Notes under the pieces: model-generated | What the model was told of the DNA's origin: nothing | Databases searched by the model: none | The model's input: only the letters and a program-made list of their open reading frames with translations | Program-made: the position numbers and the translations under genes | Shown: positions 8,098 through 15,205 of the stretch, piece after piece | Position numbering within the stretch: position 1 is the stretch's first letter | Layout: each line of letters opens with the position of its first letter | From: Paludibacteraceae bacterium | Lineage (GTDB): Bacteria > Bacteroidota > Bacteroidia > Bacteroidales > Paludibacteraceae | Length of the DNA: 64,000 nt | Direction of reading: 5' to 3' | NCBI GenBank assembly: GCA_017464475.1 | Contig: JAFTZQ010000005.1 | Location: 186,001 to 250,000, forward strand

Positions 8098-9884
8098 ACC
8101 ACGTTAAACTTCCGATATCGAAATCCATCGCCAATAGAATTCTTCTATTGCAGGCAATTCACGGGGACCCTCTGATGAGGGTCTCTCGCGATATGCCGGA
8201 TGATGTGATTGTCCTCCACGACGCCCTCCAACAAATTCGTGACACCTTCGGCACACCCGCACAATATGCATCCCCTTCCTCCCTCTCCTTGGGAGAGGGG
8301 CGGGGTGAGGTTTTATATCTCAAGAATTGTGGTACCGCCCTTCGTTTTTTGGAGGTTCATCTGCAGAAATGTTACCCGGGCGCACCGATCACGCTTACCG
8401 GTGACTCGCGGCTCATGGAGCGCAAAGGAAAACCCACGACCCAAACCACTTCTGCTCTCATCTTGCACGGCGAAGATATCCCCGTTGCCGAAAACGAATC
8501 TCCCTATATCACGATGAGCCGCCGCATGGTCTCCATGTATCAGCCATGCATGGCTGATGATATAGAGCCATGCTGGTCCTCCGCCGCTTTCTGGTACGAG
8601 TACATCGCCATCCATGGCGGCGAGTTGCTGTTAGAGGGACTCAAAGAAAACTCCCTCCAAGGTGACCGCATAGTAGCAGACATCTACGCCGCCCATTTCG
8701 GCGTCCAAACAACCTTCACCCCCGAAGGAGCACGCATAGCCAAAACTCCCTCCCTCTTTTCCCCTCCCCCTGAGGGAAGGGTTAGGGTGGAGTTTACCAA
8801 CTGCCCTGATTTATATCCGGCAATCGCGCTGACCTGCGAACGCCTCGGCATAACGCTGAATGCCACCGGCACAGAGCGCTTGCGGTTCAAAGAATCCGAC
8901 CGCATAGAGGCGGTGCAAAAGCACGAAGTGCGCTCCGACCACCGAATGGCGATGGCACTCATGGCTGCGGATTTTCCCGTATCTGAATCCGAACAAGAAT
9001 GTATCGCCAAAAGTTACCCCCGGTTTGTAGAATTCTGGCACTTGGTTAGCAGTCGGTACCGCGACCACTTCGTGACCACTACGGACATTACAGACGGGTT
9101 TGTTACCCATATTACCCCGATCCGGGGCGTCAACGATGACAATTTAGGCAAGAAACATGCCCTCTCCAAACTCATCCATGCCGCCCAAACGGAATACGTC
9201 TGGCTCCACGATGACGATGTCGTCTGGCACGAGGTCTTGGTCAAACCTGAAAGCGATCTTGTAATTCTGCCACTAAAGATGGTGAGCGAAAGCGATAGAC
9301 CTTCCTTGTTGGAAAAATTACAAATAGCCGAGTACGCCGCCATCCAAGAGCTGACCATGCGTACTGCCAAAGGTGGTCATGCCGTCATGTGTTCCGGCGC
9401 GAATCTCATTGTGCGCAGGGAAGCATGGTTGGAGTGCGAAGGAGACCTCCATCCCGAAATCCCGTCAGGAGACGATATGTTCCTCTTGGAAGCCATGAAA
9501 CGTCGAGGCATGAAGATTGCGGTCATTGACGAACCCGACTACACCGCCGTCGTTCGTCCTATATCCACATGGAAGGCTTTCTTCCGCCAGAGAATGCGCT
9601 GGGCAGGCAAAGCACCTAAATACACCGATCCTGACATCCTCCGTTGCGGCGCACTGGTCGTGGCAGCCAATATCCTCCAACTCCTCTGCCCCTTCATCCT
9701 CCTTATCAAATTCCCGATTGAATACGGCCTTATCCGCAAAAGAGAAACTACAAACCACCAACCACAACCCACAAATAAAGAACCACGCACCGCGTGGTAC
9801 GTGGCTCTCTTGCTAGAGCTCCTCTATCCTTTCTACCTTATCCTTTCCCTCCTCGGCGGTCTCTTCCGCCAGAAGAAGTGGTAG
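8094..9884 (+). CDS. Eroded EPSP synthase fused to GT2 glycosyltransferase
   Basis: Residues ~1-310 are recognisably AroA: LPISKSIANR (Lys/Arg substrate site), LKNCGTALRF, TGDSRL, KESDRIEAV, SDHRMAMA and the late AKSYPRFVEFW. However, the region that normally carries the SSQ(F/Y) motif is gone, as is ~30 residues between ESDRIEAV and SDHR. Residues ~325-596 are a GT2 domain lacking its first beta strand: HDDDVVW metal site, SGDDMFLLEAM, RQRMRW acceptor motif, then C-terminal membrane segments. There is no stop between the halves. In-frame palindromes at 8281, 8539 and 8761 and a 7-bp repeat at 9745 sit inside. Start is GTG 8094 in a repeat. The 3' end overlaps hipT by 47 bp tail to tail. AroA activity is doubtful. 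Confidence 0.8.
   Translation: MNHVKLPISKSIANRILLLQAIHGDPLMRVSRDMPDDVIVLHDALQQIRDTFGTPAQYASPSSLSLGEGRGEVLYLKNCGTALRFLEVHLQKCYPGAPITLTGDSRLMERKGKPTTQTTSALILHGEDIPVAENESPYITMSRRMVSMYQPCMADDIEPCWSSAAFWYEYIAIHGGELLLEGLKENSLQGDRIVADIYAAHFGVQTTFTPEGARIAKTPSLFSPPPEGRVRVEFTNCPDLYPAIALTCERLGITLNATGTERLRFKESDRIEAVQKHEVRSDHRMAMALMAADFPVSESEQECIAKSYPRFVEFWHLVSSRYRDHFVTTTDITDGFVTHITPIRGVNDDNLGKKHALSKLIHAAQTEYVWLHDDDVVWHEVLVKPESDLVILPLKMVSESDRPSLLEKLQIAEYAAIQELTMRTAKGGHAVMCSGANLIVRREAWLECEGDLHPEIPSGDDMFLLEAMKRRGMKIAVIDEPDYTAVVRPISTWKAFFRQRMRWAGKAPKYTDPDILRCGALVVAANILQLLCPFILLIKFPIEYGLIRKRETTNHQPQPTNKEPRTAWYVALLLELLYPFYLILSLLGGLFRQKKW
8281..8310 (+). repeat. GC-rich palindromic mini-element in AroA-like part
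   Basis: Perfect 8-bp stem CCCTCTCC/GGAGAGGG around TTG, followed by GGCGGGGTGAGG. Read in frame it gives SLSLGEGRGEV between AQYASPS and LYLKNCGTA, where normal EPSP synthases have only a short link. Same class as the elements at 46155, 48380, 48487 and 51744. Confidence 0.8.
8539..8558 (+). repeat. 20-bp perfect palindrome in AroA-like part
   Basis: ATCAGCCATG followed directly by its reverse complement CATGGCTGAT. In frame it encodes YQPCMADD, exactly where the SSQ substrate-binding region of EPSP synthase is missing. Confidence 0.8.
8745..8800 (+). repeat. Degenerate palindromic mini-element in AroA-like part
   Basis: C-rich arm (CCCTCCCTCTTTTCCCCTCC) and G-rich arm (GAGGGAAGGGTTAGGGTGGAG region, 8772-8792) form an imperfect hairpin; in frame it reads SLFSPPPEGRVRV just before EFTNCPDL of the EPSP synthase fold. 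Confidence 0.6.
9745..9779 (+). repeat. 7-bp x5 repeat inside GT2 membrane tail
   Basis: Units AAACTAC, AAACCAC, CAACCAC, AACCCAC, AAATAAA in frame, encoding the polar run TTNHQPQPTNK between two membrane segments of the glycosyltransferase half. Confidence 0.75.
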
Positions 9885-10812
9885 TTAATCTTTTTAACCT
9901 GTCACGCAGCAATGATTTATAGGCATCTTTCTGCTCTTGCGTGATAAACGAGCGGTCGATCGTCTCTTCCCATTTCGGCAAACAGGAAACAAAACGCTCT
10001 ACTGTTTGACGGATAAAATGTTCCGGAAGGTTAGCATGCTTAGCGGCTTCTTCAAAATCGCACAACCGGATATTAGATTTCTTTCCATTCAGCGTCAACG
10101 CCATTTCCTCTTTATCCTTTGGATTCACCAAAGCCACATTCACAAGGTCGTAAGCAGGAGTAAAAACTTGCTGGTTTGCAGGTTTATACAACGAGAAGTT
10201 CTTCAAATGCATATCGTTGTTGCCCGTCAGGAAGCAAAAGATCAACAGTTCGTAGAAATTCGTCAAATCCAACTGCGGGATAGCAGAATACTGAGTAATC
10301 AATTTGGCTACTTGTTCATAACTGCTTTTGTACTTGTCTTCCGTCTTGCGCTCCGCCAGTTGGCACATGTCTTCCATCAATACCTTTTCTCCTTTTGCCC
10401 CCCGGTCGAAACGACGGGTGATATATCCGAGACTTCCGTCTGCCAGGCGGATGAGCGAATGTCGAGCAACGGACAATTTGGCGTCCTCAGCCAAGTGCAT
10501 GGTCAGGTCTTCCACTTCCGGTAATCGTTCGTACAACTCGGTCTGCGGTTTGAAAACATATTGTCCCCATAATCCCACTATAGTCAGACGTTTGCTGCCT
10601 TCATGGTCTGTGAGATTAAGCGACAATTTGGCTTGCACGCCGGTAAGAGTTGTCTGCGAACGGATGATCTCTGTTGCCAACCGCTCCATGTCCGCCTGAG
10701 TATATTCCATGAGCGGCTGTTCTTTTATACCGAACATCTTCTTGGCGCAGGACGGATGAAAATCCACCTGCCCGGGCTCTAATTCCTTATAGCAATACAG
10801 ACATTTGCACAT
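9838..10812 (-). CDS. hipT: HipT-type Ser/Thr kinase toxin (HipA C-terminal domain)
   Basis: A 324-residue HipA-like kinase lacking the N-terminal HipA subdomain, which is encoded separately just upstream. It opens with a C-x2-C zinc ribbon (CKCLYCYKELEPG), then GVQAKLSL (phosphate-binding loop), YITRRFDR, the catalytic loop GNNDMHLKNFSLYK (Asp and Asn ligands) and the metal motif PAYDLVN. Known HipT/HipA kinases phosphorylate tRNA synthetases or related targets and halt growth; the target here is unknown. It is last in hipB-hipS-hipT. Its final ~15 residues (TTTSSGGRDRRGGKG) are antisense to the end of the glycosyltransferase gene, an extension created by tail-to-tail overlap. Confidence 0.88.
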   Translation of the reverse strand: MCKCLYCYKELEPGQVDFHPSCAKKMFGIKEQPLMEYTQADMERLATEIIRSQTTLTGVQAKLSLNLTDHEGSKRLTIVGLWGQYVFKPQTELYERLPEVEDLTMHLAEDAKLSVARHSLIRLADGSLGYITRRFDRGAKGEKVLMEDMCQLAERKTEDKYKSSYEQVAKLITQYSAIPQLDLTNFYELLIFCFLTGNNDMHLKNFSLYKPANQQVFTPAYDLVNVALVNPKDKEEMALTLNGKKSNIRLCDFEEAAKHANLPEHFIRQTVERFVSCLPKWEETIDRSFITQEQKDAYKSLLRDRLKRLTTTSSGGRDRRGGKG

Positions 10813-10817
10813 ATTGA

Positions 10818-11138
10818 TTATTCTTCTACGGGTTGCACACTAACCGCTCCTATACAATCTTTGCAGCATAGCAACAACAATCCCATTCGGTCTAATTGGG
10901 AAATATCGCTATTACGCAATGCCACATCCAGCAACCAGCCTTCCGGTATCAAGCCATCGAAAAAAGGATGCAGGATATTGCTGTCATACGGTTGTTCGCG
11001 CAGAGGCAAAGTTAAACTTACAGGCTCTGCGTCAGCCTTTTCTAAATAGCGGCTGTCATAGGTGAAACGGTATCCCGTTTCTGTTTCTTCCAAACGCCCT
11101 GCCAAAAGGTCGCGGACATAGATGTTAGCTTTGCGCAT
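10818..11138 (-). CDS. hipS: HipS-like protein (HipA N-terminal domain)
   Basis: A 106-residue stand-alone HipA_N domain (YVRDLLAGRLEE, YLEKADAEPVSLTLPLREQPY, FFDGLIPEGWLL, DRMGLLLLCCKDCIGAVSV). In single-chain HipA this segment is fused to the kinase. In the described HipBST system of E. coli O127 the equivalent HipS acts as antitoxin, so that role is the best inference here. It overlaps hipB by 14 bp and ends five bp before hipT, consistent with one operon. Confidence 0.85.
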   Translation of the reverse strand: MRKANIYVRDLLAGRLEETETGYRFTYDSRYLEKADAEPVSLTLPLREQPYDSNILHPFFDGLIPEGWLLDVALRNSDISQLDRMGLLLLCCKDCIGAVSVQPVEE

Positions 11139-11337
11139 GATCTTTGGGTTGAGCGGTTAAACAATAGTTGAAGAGGTTGAGCAACTGATTAACCGTATCC
11201 ATACGGGCAGTTGTTTTTCCCTGCTCCAATTCTCGGAGGAACGCCAGACTTACCCCCGCTTTACGAGCCGCCTCCTCTTGTGTTAAGCCATATTGTTTCC
11301 GCAAGGCTTTGACAGTGGTTGCAATTTCCGTTCTCAT
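11125..11337 (-). CDS. hipB: HipB-like XRE-family regulator
   Basis: A 70-residue Cro/CI helix-turn-helix protein: ALRKQYGLTQEEAARKAGVS then FLRELEQGKTTARMDTVNQLL. As first gene of the hipBST operon it should repress its own promoter and help neutralise the kinase. A near-perfect palindrome lies just upstream of the start codon. Full length for the family. Confidence 0.9.
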   Translation of the reverse strand: MRTEIATTVKALRKQYGLTQEEAARKAGVSLAFLRELEQGKTTARMDTVNQLLNLFNYCLTAQPKDHAQS

Positions 11338-11339
11338 AA

Positions 11340-11356
11340 TACTATATATTATAGTA
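11340..11356 (-). promoter_or_regulatory. Candidate HipB operator
   Basis: TACTATATATTATAGTA is a near-perfect 17-bp inverted repeat two bases upstream of the hipB ATG, inside the predicted leader. Its placement in an XRE-regulated toxin-antitoxin operon suggests an operator; binding is not shown. The rest of the 107-nt leader is AT-rich. Confidence 0.5.
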
Positions 11357-11451
11357 GATAATCTTGCTTTCTGTGCTGGTTATACTTACGATAGCATATA
11401 AATTTGTACTTTTTTACTTAATTTATATACCATAATAGTTAAAATTCGCCG

Positions 11452-11483
11452 CAAAGGTACAACTTTTTTGTGAGATATGCAAG
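11452..11483 (-). promoter_or_regulatory. hipBST promoter
   Basis: On the minus strand a TACCTTTG -7 box (11459-11452) with CTTGC at 11483-11479 about 20 bp upstream. Predicted leader to hipB is about 107 nt. Confidence 0.65.
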
Positions 11484-11609
11484 TTTTCTTACGTTTTTCA
11501 TAAATTTGTCGGGTCTTTTGGGGCAAGGCATAGGATGGTCAGGGGCAGGAGAGAGTGTCGGCGATGGGTAACGGATGACTAAGAATATACAAGAACAACC
11601 AACGGTTTA

Positions 11610-11875
11610 TCCGCCAAATGTGGCGGATGCAATAAAAAAATAACATGGCAGAAATGGCAAAAGTGGCAAAAAAATGACATTGCACTATTTGCACTATTTG
11701 CACTTTGACGGTCAAAAAGTATAGAAAGTGCAGAAAGTGCAAAAAGTGCAATACAAAAAATAACATGACCGGATTGACCGGATTGACCGTTTTGGGGTTG
11801 AAACGGTCAAAAAGGTCAAAACGGTCAGAACAAAAAATTATATGTCAGTTTTGCCAGTTTTGCCAGTTTTGCCAT
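11610..11875. repeat. Nested 9-bp tandem/inverted repeat cluster
   Basis: The 604-bp gap between hipB and the next gene holds no gene but a modular structure. After a small hairpin (11610-11627) come arm A (11645-11679), hairpin B/B' (11680-11709 and 11711-11751), hairpin C/C' (11767-11793 and 11801-11826) and arm A' (11843-11875), which is the reverse complement of A. Each arm is three 9-bp units: TGGCAAAAG-like, TTGCACTAT, GACCGGATT. The link after the first hairpin and after B' is the same ~20-bp sequence ending AAAAAATAACATG (11628-11647, 11747-11767). Folded, this gives an outer stem enclosing two hairpins. Confidence 0.85.
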
Positions 11876-11941
11876 GTCAAAATTAGAGATGACAATTATG
11901 ATATGACAAAAATTTATATACCGGCTGACAAGTATATCAAT

Positions 11942-14065
11942 CTACTTCTTTGTCACCATTTTCTCTATTTCATTTGCGCGCTCTGCGGAGATCTCATTCA
12001 TTTTCATCAATTTGTCAAGCAAGCGACGTTCATTTTCTGAAATAATACCATCCTCTAATGCATCTTCAAATGCTTCAAGATATTCTTTTTCCGCTTCCGT
12101 TAATTGCGGTTTTTGTAAACTTGCTTCAAGTTCTGCTGCTCGTTCTTCGGAAATGCCTAATTTTATTCGCAGTTTGTTCAGTAATCGTCGTTCGCTTCCA
12201 CCTAATTCTCCATCCGCAAGACATTCTTTGACTTCGTCTAGATACTCTTGTTCTTCGCCTGTTAGTTGCGATGTTTCATCTATTGCGGGTTCTATTAGTT
12301 GCTGTTGAGCAAGCTCTCCTGTAAGCTGTTTCATCGGCGCGAACTTGACCTTTATTGAAAGAATGGCATTTTCTTGCATTTGGTACTTTGCTTCTTCTGT
12401 TTTACTCCACTCTAAACCGGCAGAGGCAAATAGAGATTTTAGTTCACCTTTAATCTCTCTCATTTCATTGCTTTCTACCATTTGGCTCTTGCGCGTTTCA
12501 ATTCTTTCTTCGTGGGTTAGAAGCGACCCTTCCATTCTTTGTGCATACAATCTTTGCCAAGAAGGTTCGTTAGCATACCAAACCATTCCTTCCGGAAGTA
12601 TAGGTGGTTGGTTTGGCGTGAAAGTCTGGTGCATGTTGATAGAATGAGTGAGCTCTTCTATTAAATGTCGGCTATATTCCAGATGCCCTGATACATTTCC
12701 TTCAACTACCTTATGTTGTCCACTTGCATTTCCGCTCATATTTCCTGAAATCGTTCCATCAGATGATGAAGTATTAAGACATTCAATAGTAATTTCTGTC
12801 GCACCTAATTTTTGAGCCAGAGAACAAAACTCACGCACTTTGTCCTCAATTAGTTCCAATTGATAATTCTCAAATGGCAAATACTTGTGAGGCAAATACG
12901 GGTGACCAATATATAGTTGGTTCGTGACAGGATGTCCAATAGGGAAATCAATTTCAGGTAGATTATCTACACTTATAACATTTAATGTCTCTTGATTCAA
13001 ATCTGTATATTGTTTTACAGGCAAGAGAATTTTGCGCTGATTATAAGGGCGTTCAAAGAATTTTTCTTTAAACATGGCGTCTATTGTATAAAAGTCGCTT
13101 GTCGCATCTTGTTTGAGCGTTTTGTTTTCTCCTGCGTCAGTAGTGTATACTATTTCTTCATCGTTTCCGTTTATCGCTGCAAACAACGCTAATTTTCTCA
13201 TCTCATCAATTTCGAATTCTGCATCTGTATGTGTTGATAAAGAAAAGTATGCATTATATAAGCGATAGGCAATATTAGCAACCCATTCCGTATTTTCAGA
13301 ATCTGATTCGCTTAGGGCTTTTCGAAAAGCAGTGATGGCATTTGAATAGTCTTCTAAACAAAAGTAGTAAACTCTGCCCAACCACTCATCCCAGACTGAA
13401 GCGTTTTCAGGTTGGTCTATAGCACACTGCCGTAATCTGCTGATCGCTTCCGTATATTTATGTTTTTCTACAAGCGCTCCAATTTCTTTATTCCATCTGT
13501 CGAAATCAGAGGCTTGTGGTTCTACTGCTTTTGCCATTTGTGTGAACAAGGAAGACAAAAATCTTCCTATCCTTGCAATATCGCGATCATCAGAAATATC
13601 TGCTAAGAAGTAAGAAATATGAATCGGAGCATTATTCCCGTCATAGTCATAAAAGTATAAACATAACTCTTGATACTCTACTCTGGATATTATATCCCAT
13701 GTCCAATTTATAGTTGTATCTTCGTTGATATTACTACTATCCACAATGACATGAATTCCCTTATCTGTCAACACAAGACCTTGCTTGAGTGGATCTCTAA
13801 AAAAGATACCTGTTGTAGTATCCCGCACAATAAGAATTTCTTCGTTGCGTTCAATTCCAAAATAAGGACGAACTAGTGAACGTATAGATTCTGGTATCGG
13901 ATAGATAAATAAGTCTGTCCCATCATTGTATTTTCGATAATTAGAATACCCTTCTTTGAATATTTGAAAGGGTGTTTTGCTAGAACCGCTAGGGAGTTTG
14001 TTACCACATTTTGGGCAGAAGGAAGCTCCGTCCTTTACGTTCGCCCCACATTTTGGACATTTCAT
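11942..14065 (-). CDS. Zinc-ribbon / TPR protein with twin C-terminal helical repeats
   Basis: A 707-residue soluble protein. Order: double-cysteine zinc ribbon (CPKCGANVKDGASFCPKCG, residues 3-21); a ~150-residue region of unknown fold; TPR-like helices around 190-285 (YTEAISRLRQ, YSNAITAFRKAL); a middle region without clear homology; and two related ~45-residue acidic repeats at the C-terminus (EEQEYLDEVKECLADGELGG, EAEKEYLEAFEDALEDGIIS, each followed by ERRLLxKL). These repeats resemble helical modules of stress-associated zinc-ribbon proteins. The start is 5 bp after the TM2 gene, so the two form one unit. No function is known; a scaffold or sensor role is a guess. Confidence 0.65.
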   Translation of the reverse strand: MKCPKCGANVKDGASFCPKCGNKLPSGSSKTPFQIFKEGYSNYRKYNDGTDLFIYPIPESIRSLVRPYFGIERNEEILIVRDTTTGIFFRDPLKQGLVLTDKGIHVIVDSSNINEDTTINWTWDIISRVEYQELCLYFYDYDGNNAPIHISYFLADISDDRDIARIGRFLSSLFTQMAKAVEPQASDFDRWNKEIGALVEKHKYTEAISRLRQCAIDQPENASVWDEWLGRVYYFCLEDYSNAITAFRKALSESDSENTEWVANIAYRLYNAYFSLSTHTDAEFEIDEMRKLALFAAINGNDEEIVYTTDAGENKTLKQDATSDFYTIDAMFKEKFFERPYNQRKILLPVKQYTDLNQETLNVISVDNLPEIDFPIGHPVTNQLYIGHPYLPHKYLPFENYQLELIEDKVREFCSLAQKLGATEITIECLNTSSSDGTISGNMSGNASGQHKVVEGNVSGHLEYSRHLIEELTHSINMHQTFTPNQPPILPEGMVWYANEPSWQRLYAQRMEGSLLTHEERIETRKSQMVESNEMREIKGELKSLFASAGLEWSKTEEAKYQMQENAILSIKVKFAPMKQLTGELAQQQLIEPAIDETSQLTGEEQEYLDEVKECLADGELGGSERRLLNKLRIKLGISEERAAELEASLQKPQLTEAEKEYLEAFEDALEDGIISENERRLLDKLMKMNEISAERANEIEKMVTKK

Positions 14066-14070
14066 ATCAT

Positions 14071-14457
14071 TTACAATTTAGTTCCGCAAGATTCGCAGAA
14101 GTTATTCTCTATGCTATTTTCTGCTCCGCAATTCGGACATTTCTTGGTTTTCTCAGTACTATTTTCGGGCAAGAACCTATTTTTTCCGGGTTTATGCGAA
14201 GTCGTGGTCTCGAATTCTACATCTTCAACAATCGGATCCTCAGAAATAGTATTGCCATTACCATATTCTGCATTAAATTTTGCATCACCCATTGTTAAAT
14301 ACATAATGCCCTCAACAAATGCAATGATTGCAGGTATATATGTCCAGCAGAAAACAAGATAGATGATACCCTGCACGTTTTTGCCCAAATAAAACTTATG
14401 GATTCCCAAGCCACCCAAAAAGAAAGCAAGGATGGCTGCAACATATCTATTTTTCAT
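14071..14457 (-). CDS. TM2-domain membrane protein with zinc ribbon
   Basis: A 128-residue protein with a TM2 domain (AAILAFFLGGLGIHKFYLGK, then VFCWTYIPAIIAFVEGIMYLTMG): two membrane helices and the turn motif GxxGxHxFYLG. It ends in a zinc ribbon CPNCGAENSIENNFCESCG, matching the ribbon at the start of the next protein. The cytoplasmic ribbon may recruit that protein to the membrane (inference). Start at ATG 14457. Confidence 0.85.
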   Translation of the reverse strand: MKNRYVAAILAFFLGGLGIHKFYLGKNVQGIIYLVFCWTYIPAIIAFVEGIMYLTMGDAKFNAEYGNGNTISEDPIVEDVEFETTTSHKPGKNRFLPENSTEKTKKCPNCGAENSIENNFCESCGTKL

Positions 14458-14474
14458 ACTCTTTATAGTTAAGA

Positions 14475-14702
14475 TTACATTCGATATGCATCCATATATG
14501 CTGTGCTGATATAGTTCATAGCGCGGTTCATGTCAATTCCGTATTGCTGCGAAAAGGCTTGGGCAATGCGCTGTTTGCCAGCCGTTGAATTTAGAGGGCT
14601 GGACATTTGGTCATGAAGAACTCGGACGGAAAGTCCAGCCGGAAGGCGATAACCGCCTGCTACTAAGTCGCGCTTAACGACAATTTCAAACATGTAAGTC
14701 AT
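14475..14702 (-). CDS. Small conserved hypothetical protein (DUF6140-like)
   Basis: A 75-residue protein (MFEIVVKRDLVAGGYRLPAG, SVRVLHDQMSSPL, QRIAQAFSQQYGIDMNRA, YISTAYMDAYRM). It resembles small Bacteroidales proteins grouped as DUF6140, recalled from memory and tentative. No signal peptide or membrane segment. A better start may be the third residue Met (MFEIVV). Its upstream side faces the large inverted-repeat element at 14775-14914. Confidence 0.55.
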   Translation of the reverse strand: MTYMFEIVVKRDLVAGGYRLPAGLSVRVLHDQMSSPLNSTAGKQRIAQAFSQQYGIDMNRAMNYISTAYMDAYRM

Positions 14703-14774
14703 AATAATAAATGTTTTAGATAGTTATTAATATTTCAGGATACAATAAAAAGCGTGGGCTTTCGCTCGCTTCAT

Positions 14775-14914
14775 TTGATTTGTTGAGGTCCTAGACTTAC
14801 CTTATTAACTCAAATAAATGCACGGAAAACTCACGCGGGAACGTGAGCGTGCATAAACCGTACTTGAGTTAATAATGATTTTGTTTTAACTTGTCTAGGG
14901 TTTCAACAAATCAA
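14775..14914. repeat. 140-bp nested inverted-repeat element
   Basis: Three stacked helices with the same axis: outer 22-bp arms (14775-14796 with 14893-14914, 19 of 22 paired), middle TTATTAACTCAA/TTGAGTTAATAA (14802-14813 with 14864-14875, perfect) plus ATGCACG/CGTGCAT (14818-14824 with 14848-14854), and inner CTCACG/CGTGAG (14830-14835 with 14842-14847). It occupies the gap between two small-gene units. Candidates are a structured RNA, a MITE-like element or a recombination site; none is proven. Confidence 0.75.
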
Positions 14915-14983
14915 GTTTGGGCTTATTACGCTTATTTTGCGCAACGCTTTGCGCTGTTATGTCTTGTTTATTTCACCGCTTTT

Positions 14984-15205
14984 TTACGCTGTTGGTGCAT
15001 GCATCATCTCATACAAATACGCAGGACTTTGGATGTATAGTTCGTTCTCCTCGTCTTGCAAGGCAGGCATAAGAGATGAGTTATAGACCTTCTCCATTGC
15101 TTGCTCTACACCACAGCCGGTATCTTCCATTACATACCGAATCAACTCGCTTATCGCGTAGTCTGTCAAATAAACTGCTATTTGTTGATGGCTTGGCTGG
15201 GTCAT
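14984..15205 (-). CDS. Small DUF3791-like protein, third gene of putative toxin operon
   Basis: A 73-residue acidic protein (IAVYLTDYAISELIRYVMED, GCGVEQAMEKVYNSSLM, IQSPAYLYEMM). Its pattern of two helices around a 'xxxEQAMxxVYNSxL' stretch is similar to DUF3791-type partners of DUF3990 proteins. It overlaps the DUF3990 stop by ATGA, so it is translationally coupled. It probably acts with the DUF3990 protein, possibly as immunity/antitoxin; assignment is tentative. Confidence 0.6.
   Translation of the reverse strand: MTQPSHQQIAVYLTDYAISELIRYVMEDTGCGVEQAMEKVYNSSLMPALQDEENELYIQSPAYLYEMMHAPTA

Noticed and set aside
9838-9884. Tail-to-tail overlap as sign of misassembly
   Set aside because: Both C-termini are plausible and the kinase motifs are complete; short convergent overlaps also occur at 32436-32452.
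11645-11875. CRISPR array
   Set aside because: Units are 9 bp and contiguous without unique spacers, and no cas genes are nearby.
14775-14914. Integron attC site
   Set aside because: The ends do not fit the RYYYAAC/GTTRRRY core sites and no integron integrase is present; the Xer gene at 53287 is a chromosomal recombinase.
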